Assembly: GCA_019748235.1 (NCBI GenBank)
Contig: JAIEPU010000186.1
Coordinates: 1 to 39,621 of the forward strand
DNA: 39,621 nt
From: a bacterium
Lineage (GTDB): Bacteria; Planctomycetota; Planctomycetia; Kolteriales; Kolteriaceae
Reading direction: 5' to 3'
Under the pieces are notes generated by a model. It was given only the letters and a program-made list of their open reading frames with translations. It was not told the origin of the DNA and made no database searches. Each line of letters begins with the position of its first letter. Positions within the stretch are counted from its first letter, which is position 1. A program made the position numbers and the translations under genes. Shown here piece by piece: positions 35,571 to 39,621 of this stretch.

Positions 35571-35992
35571 TTTCGTTTTCCTCCCGACGCGTTCGAAGGT
35601 TCGCTTGTCCCGTTCCACTCAAAAACGGTTGATCGTTCACTGATGAGCTTTGACAATTCGGCGAGAGAGCAACCCATCTCCACCGCTTCGACGAGGAGTT
35701 GATCGACCAACGGCAACAGCCGTTCCCGGCGGACTTTCTTCGTGAGGGGGGCCGATTTCGCGGCCACGAAGACACCCATCCCCGGACGTGTGTAGAGCAC
35801 CCCGTCTCGTTCCAGTTCCGTATAAGCCCGTGCCACGGTGTTCGGATTGATGACCAGCGATTGAGACAGTTCCCGTACCGAGGGAAGCTTTTCATCAGCG
35901 GCAAGCTTTCCCCGAGCAACTCCCGAGCGAACCTGCTCGACGAGCTGCTGATAGATCGGCAATCCAGAAGCGGGGCTGATGCGAAATTCCAC
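35567..35992 (-). CDS. GntR-family regulator, YtrA subfamily
   Basis: The product is 141 residues, starting at GTG 35992 with GGAGG nine bases upstream. The N-terminal winged helix-turn-helix (about 10-75) has LPIYQQLVEQVRSGVA, LPSVRELSQSL and PNTVARAYTELERDG, all typical of GntR. The short C-terminal part (about 80-141), with no effector-sized domain, fits the small YtrA subfamily, whose members usually repress the ABC operon they lead. The stop overlaps the next gene's ATG. A TGTAC/GTACA inverted repeat lies 18 bp upstream of the start and is a good operator candidate. The inducer is unknown. Confidence 0.92.
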   Translation of the reverse strand: MEFRISPASGLPIYQQLVEQVRSGVARGKLAADEKLPSVRELSQSLVINPNTVARAYTELERDGVLYTRPGMGVFVAAKSAPLTKKVRRERLLPLVDQLLVEAVEMGCSLAELSKLISERSTVFEWNGTSEPSNASGGKRK

Positions 35993-36009
35993 CAGATCAA
36001 ACCTCCAAC

Positions 36010-36039
36010 TGTACTAATACTAATAGGACAGTCGGTACA
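36010..36039 (-). promoter_or_regulatory. Candidate YtrA-type operator and promoter of the GntR-ABC operon
   Basis: TGTAC at 36010-36014 is inverted as GTACA at 36035-36039, with a 20-bp spacer that contains the repeated ACTAAT. Such TGTAC/GTACA pairs are seen with YtrA-type regulators. On the minus strand, TTGTAC and downstream TATTAG could serve as -35 and -10 elements with about 15 bp between, a suboptimal gap. The region is 18-47 bp upstream of the GTG start. Confidence 0.45.
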
Positions 36040-36176
36040 ACGCAAGGTTAAATGTGCTCCGAATGAAAAGGATCAGTTAAAATGCCGAGAGCCGTGGCTT
36101 GACACTCTCGCAAGGCGAAGCAAGGCTTTGGTCGAGGGGCATACTGACCGAAGAGGATCACAGAACGGGAAATCGA

Positions 36177-36605
36177 ATGAAAACATATGTCGAATTTCGT
36201 TCGAATCGATTTCCCCCCTACGAAGATGGGGGTGACGAGGTCAATCCGGGAGTATTCGGGAAAAGACTTGCCGAGTTCATGAAAGAAGGGCTGGCGCGGA
36301 AAGGACTGAAACCAAACGAAATCATCGCGGAGGATTGGGGATACATCATTCCGCTTGAAAATGACCGATTCAACTTATGGGTCGGCTGCGCCAATATCGA
36401 TGAAACAGTCGATCGATTTCTTTGTTTCATCGAACCAGACCAACCCGTCATCTATCGATACTGGTTTTTCGGAAAGATCGACACCACAGAGGTGGTGGAG
36501 AAAGTCCATCGCGCGATGGATGAATGGCTCACCGAGAATGAGGGGTGTTCGAGAAGAAATGGTCGACGCGTGGCGAGTTTCATGCCCGATGATGATCCTC
36601 GCTGA
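36177..36605 (+). CDS. Small protein of unknown function
   Basis: The product is 142 residues from the ATG at 36177 (MKTYVEFRSNRFPPYEDGG). A longer in-frame start at 36099 lacks a ribosome-binding site. The N-terminal part, FPPYEDGGDEVNPGVFGKRLAEF, and central EDWGYIIPLENDRFNLWVGC suggest a mixed alpha/beta soluble cytoplasmic domain. No signal peptide or transmembrane helix is seen. The family is not recognised. It is divergent from the GntR gene and convergent with the DUF1444 gene; the two 3' ends are 17 bp apart. Confidence 0.75.
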   Translation: MKTYVEFRSNRFPPYEDGGDEVNPGVFGKRLAEFMKEGLARKGLKPNEIIAEDWGYIIPLENDRFNLWVGCANIDETVDRFLCFIEPDQPVIYRYWFFGKIDTTEVVEKVHRAMDEWLTENEGCSRRNGRRVASFMPDDDPR

Positions 36606-36622
36606 AATCTCATTCGGCAATA

Positions 36623-37222
36623 TCAAGCCGGGCAATCGAATACATGCCAATCTCCGTCACGTCTGACATACAGCAATTCCGAGAGAGCGCGCGTGGGTGT
36701 TTCGTGTTGGGTCGAAGTGATCTCATCCTTCGCGTGCGCGATGAGCTTGTGTTCCTCGGAACTGAATACAAGAACCTTGTCTGGCGCGATGACGGAAATA
36801 ATCAGTTCTCCGGGCATCTCGTTGGCGAGATTATCCCAGAACTCACCACGTAGCAGCATGGTCGCTTCCATGTCGTTCCCAACGCAGACGATGAAAAAGG
36901 GGATTTCACCCATCAGACCAATTTCGGGAAATCGCTCCTCGAAGTTCTTCATGGCGATGCCGCGAATCTGAACGGGACTCAACGAGAGATCAGCCGCCAT
37001 CTTGTTCGAGATCATCTCGAATCGCTTCGGAAGATCGAACGCATAGGTCAGCAACAAATCACCGAACAGAGGCTCGATAATCGGCATGTCATCGTGCGAG
37101 AAATCTTGCTCCCTGAGGAATCGTTCAAAGTTGAGGTGCTTGATGCGGGGTAAGATGAGACTGGGATCATAGGATTCGGTCGGAGGCTGTTTTGATTTGA
37201 ACAGTTTATTCAGTCCGAACAT
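36623..37222 (-). CDS. DUF1444 (YtpQ-like) protein
   Basis: The product is 199 residues from the ATG at 37222, chosen over the GTG at 37231 because an AAGGGTGG site lies just before it. It resembles DUF1444: IIEPLFGDLLLTYAFDLP, LSLSPVQIRGIAMKNFEERF, FFIVCVGNDMEATMLL, GELIISVIAPDKVLVFS and a C-terminal YVRRDGDWHVFDCPA. The family is cytoplasmic and of unknown function. The first residues (MFGLNKLFKSKQPP) are basic and may be a short tail. It stands alone on its strand. Confidence 0.78.
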   Translation of the reverse strand: MFGLNKLFKSKQPPTESYDPSLILPRIKHLNFERFLREQDFSHDDMPIIEPLFGDLLLTYAFDLPKRFEMISNKMAADLSLSPVQIRGIAMKNFEERFPEIGLMGEIPFFIVCVGNDMEATMLLRGEFWDNLANEMPGELIISVIAPDKVLVFSSEEHKLIAHAKDEITSTQHETPTRALSELLYVRRDGDWHVFDCPA

Positions 37223-37330
37223 GACTACCACCCTTTCATACGTTCGCGATCCATATGTTGCCGTCGATCCGATGGGAGATCATAACAGATCGACGACATC
37301 TGTCATGTAGTTTTCTTTTGGAGGACTCCA

Positions 37331-37744
37331 ATGAATCTCGTCAGCGGAATCATCGAAACGGCGATTCATGTGAAGGACCTTCCGAAATCGGCTGAGTTCT
37401 ATCGATCGCTGTTTGAATTCGAAGTGTTACTCGACACGGACCGGCTCGTTGCTTTCAACGTGGGGGGACGGAATGTGCTGTTGCTGTTCCAGCAGGGGGC
37501 AACCGGCGAGCCGTTCGCCACGCCTGGGGGAATAATCCCGCCGCATCACGGATCAACCTCGGGACATCTGGCCTTCTCGATTCAGGCGTCTGAGGTCGAG
37601 GGATGGAAGAAGCGGCTTACTGACGCCGACATTCCGATCGAAAGCGTGGTTCAGTGGCCAGGGGGCGCGGAGAGCATCTATTTTCGTGACCTGGATGACC
37701 ATCTAGCCGAGCTGTTAACACCAGGCTTTTGGAAGATCTATTAA
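37331..37744 (+). CDS. VOC/glyoxalase-fold protein
   Basis: The product is 137 residues, starting MNLVSGIIETAIHVKDLPKS, with a GGAGG site before the ATG. It has the vicinal-oxygen-chelate layout: a first unit with AIHVKDLPKSAEFYRSLFEF and VAFNVGGRNVLLLFQ, and a second with GHLAFSIQASEVEGWKKRL and GAESIYFRDLDDHLAELLTPG. Candidate metal ligands are His13, His78 and Glu127 of the second unit. The group includes glyoxalase I, fosfomycin and bleomycin resistance and dioxygenases; no specific activity is called. It lies between unrelated genes. Confidence 0.85.
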   Translation: MNLVSGIIETAIHVKDLPKSAEFYRSLFEFEVLLDTDRLVAFNVGGRNVLLLFQQGATGEPFATPGGIIPPHHGSTSGHLAFSIQASEVEGWKKRLTDADIPIESVVQWPGGAESIYFRDLDDHLAELLTPGFWKIY

Positions 37745-37944
37745 TCGATTCCATTCTCGAATAATTCAGCAGTTTTAGAATACGCCGGTTTCATCATTCG
37801 CATTGGTGTGGGTAAACTTAAGATTGAGTGGAGGGCCTCATTCGAAGCCCCCCGCGTGAGGGTGTCTCAATCGGGTTGCGGGATAACTCCGGTCGGAAAC
37901 TCTCATTGGCCTCCTATCTCTACTCCGTTTCATTGGAGTCGGCC

Positions 37945-39492
37945 ATGAAAACCGAATTCACACGTCGCGGGTTTCTGTCCACCGTCGGTCAAGGAATGCT
38001 TGTTGCCAGTGTCGGCCAGTTGGCCTTTGACATGGGTGTCGCAAGAGTACATGCTTCCGAGTCCGATTCGAAACCGATTACGTTCGGCACGCTCGAGCCA
38101 CTCGTTTTGCTGATGCAACAGACGCCGATCGAGAAACTTCTTCCCACCCTTGTCGATCGAATGAATCAAGGAACTGATTTGAAATCACTCGTTGCGGCGG
38201 CGGCTCTCGCCAATGCGCGAACGTTCGGCGGAGAGGATTACATCGGCTATCACACACTGATGGCCCTCGCGCCGGCGTGGCACATGTCGCAATCGATGAC
38301 TGGTCCAAGGCAAGCCCTTCCTGTCTTGAAGGTGCTATACCGCAACACCCATCGAATCGGTGAGACGGGTGGCCATAAGAATGAGGTGCTTCATCAAGTC
38401 ACTCCCCTTGCAATGAGTCCCAGCGAGAGCGGGATCGACGCCCTCAAGGCCGCGGTGAATGCAAAGGACATCGACTTGGCCGAGGGTACTTTCGCCGCCA
38501 TCATGCAAAAGGGCCCGCGCGAAGCATTTGACGAACTCCTCTACACGGTGCAGGAAGACACGCAGGTTCACCGCACGGTGTTGCCCTATCGCGCTTGGGA
38601 ACTGCTGAGTCTGGTGGGTGAAGAGAACGCTCACACCATGCTCCGACAATCAGTGCGCTATTGCGTGAAAGAGCAATCGCGGCAAAACCCATCGGAAGCC
38701 TTAGGCAAAGCGTTCGATCAACACAAATTGATGGGACTTGAGATCGGCACTCGGGCCGCTGACGATCAATGGGTTGATTCGATGTGTCAGACCATCTTTC
38801 GTTCGACCCCCGAACAAGCGGCAGACGCGGTCGCGGCAGCAATTGCGGAGGGGTTCTCCGTTGATGCGATTGGTGAGGCGATGGGGCTTGCCGCCAATCA
38901 GCTTGTCTTGCGGGACACCGGTCGGACGGTGCGGCAGGAGTGGCCCGGCAAGCCGGTCGGCAGCGTACATGGTGATTCCGTTGGTGTGCATGCCAGTGAC
39001 TCCGCGAATGCGTGGCGGAATATGGCCACGGTCGGGCATAAGCGGAACAAGTTCGCATGTCTGATCCTCGGGGCCTACCAAGTCGCGAAGGATCGCATTC
39101 AAGGGGGAGGGGACTATTTGAACCTTCCGCCACTCCCGATCGATCAGCCGTGGAAGCGGATCAAGACGACCGAGCCCGACAAGCTCCTTTCCGATCTCGA
39201 CTCCGCGATTCGTGACAATTTGCAGGGACAGGCCTGTAACATCGTCAATCACTACGGCCAACTCGCACATGACCCGAAGCCGCTGTTCGAAGTTCTACTT
39301 CGGTATGCGACGAGTGAAGACGGCGCGTTGCATGCCGAGAAGTATTATCGAACGACGACCGAAGAGTTCGCCCGCACGCGACCCGCGTTCCGCTGGCGTC
39401 ATGCGATCAGCCTCGCCCGCGTGACCGCCAGTGAGTACGGCCGATCCGCTCCCGGCTACCGCGAAGCCTGCGAGTTGCTCAAGGTGACGTGA
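37945..39492 (+). CDS. Tat-exported protein of unknown function
   Basis: The product is 515 residues from the ATG at 37945, with TTGGAG upstream; the longer open frame to 37828 has no such site. A twin-arginine signal, TRRGFLSTVGQGMLV, ends near AFDMGVARVHASE, so it is likely exported folded by Tat, as many cofactor-bearing proteins are. The mature protein is alpha-helical. The stretch around residues 338-360 has SVHGDSVGVHASDSANAW, a His/Asp-rich segment that might be a site. No family is recognised. Nothing nearby on its strand suggests a partner. Confidence 0.8.
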   Translation: MKTEFTRRGFLSTVGQGMLVASVGQLAFDMGVARVHASESDSKPITFGTLEPLVLLMQQTPIEKLLPTLVDRMNQGTDLKSLVAAAALANARTFGGEDYIGYHTLMALAPAWHMSQSMTGPRQALPVLKVLYRNTHRIGETGGHKNEVLHQVTPLAMSPSESGIDALKAAVNAKDIDLAEGTFAAIMQKGPREAFDELLYTVQEDTQVHRTVLPYRAWELLSLVGEENAHTMLRQSVRYCVKEQSRQNPSEALGKAFDQHKLMGLEIGTRAADDQWVDSMCQTIFRSTPEQAADAVAAAIAEGFSVDAIGEAMGLAANQLVLRDTGRTVRQEWPGKPVGSVHGDSVGVHASDSANAWRNMATVGHKRNKFACLILGAYQVAKDRIQGGGDYLNLPPLPIDQPWKRIKTTEPDKLLSDLDSAIRDNLQGQACNIVNHYGQLAHDPKPLFEVLLRYATSEDGALHAEKYYRTTTEEFARTRPAFRWRHAISLARVTASEYGRSAPGYREACELLKVT

Positions 39493-39533
39493 GAGCATTG
39501 TTGATCGCTGAGAGGAAGATCTCTGGTTTACAT

Positions 39534-39621
39534 TTACTTCTTCGGCACGAGAACGAGGTCGCCCCAGATTTTGAGTTCGTCTTTCACTTTCGAAAGGCCA
39601 CCAAAAGCTGAGTAAGGCTTG
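39534..39621 (-). CDS. C-terminal fragment of an unrecognised gene running in from the right
   Basis: On the minus strand, the frame is open from the window edge to a TAA at 39536-39534. It reads KPYSAFGGLSKVKDELKIWG then DLVLVPKK. The balanced composition suggests a real protein end. It converges with the Tat protein gene, 41 bp apart. The family cannot be told from 28 residues. Confidence 0.55.
   Translation of the reverse strand, partial: KPYSAFGGLSKVKDELKIWGDLVLVPKK

Overview
The window is about 39.6 kb of densely coded, moderately GC-rich bacterial chromosome. It carries roughly 30 genes, and no rRNA, tRNA, CRISPR, prophage or insertion sequence that I could see. The gene mix points to Planctomycetota (inference, not proven). 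That mix is a periplasmic sulfatase beside secreted carbohydrate-active proteins, LPS (Kdo) biosynthesis, many lineage-type secreted or membrane proteins without recognisable domains, a 2-oxoacid:ferredoxin oxidoreductase, and frequent GTG/TTG starts.

Layout. Positions 1-10.4 kb read entirely on the minus strand: the N-terminus of a type II NADH dehydrogenase (cut by the window edge), an HtrA/DegP protease with a strong terminator, and a two-gene unit of an unrecognised 707-residue membrane-anchored protein and a full-length Lhr helicase. Next come a small frame-disrupted gene and class I fructose-1,6-bisphosphatase. A 522-bp divergent region separates fbp from korA-korB (plus strand), which end at a clear UUCG-loop terminator. 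From 14 to 18 kb lie two unrecognised membrane or secreted proteins, a DUF1963 protein and undecaprenyl-diphosphate phosphatase (uppP). ilvB (acetolactate synthase, minus) faces away from a GH3-family acyl-adenylating enzyme (plus) across a 482-bp spacer that holds a perfect 16-bp palindrome.

Positions 22.3-22.6 kb are a non-coding stretch with a terminator and several inverted repeats. trpS-kdsB form a minus-strand pair. The 24.7-30.6 kb block contains a secreted DUF4185-like protein, an iduronate-sulfatase-like sulfatase, AlkB, and a GH36-type alpha-galactosidase-like enzyme, which suggests periplasmic glycan degradation with an unrelated DNA repair gene between. Then follow a macrodomain protein and a K+ channel with an RCK domain.

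Positions 32.6-36.0 kb are a compact operon: a YtrA-type GntR regulator, an ABC ATPase, an ABC permease and a membrane protein with a C-terminal zinc ribbon. A TGTAC/GTACA operator candidate lies just upstream. The right end holds a small unknown protein, a DUF1444 protein, a VOC/glyoxalase-fold protein, a Tat-exported unknown protein, and the C-terminus of another gene running in from the right.

I did not find a convincing new defence or mobile system. The items most worth a second look are the 707-residue protein coupled to Lhr, the four-gene YtrA-type operon, the frame-disrupted gene at about 9.1 kb, the bacterial GH3 enzyme, and the palindromes in the 20.3 and 22.4 kb spacers.
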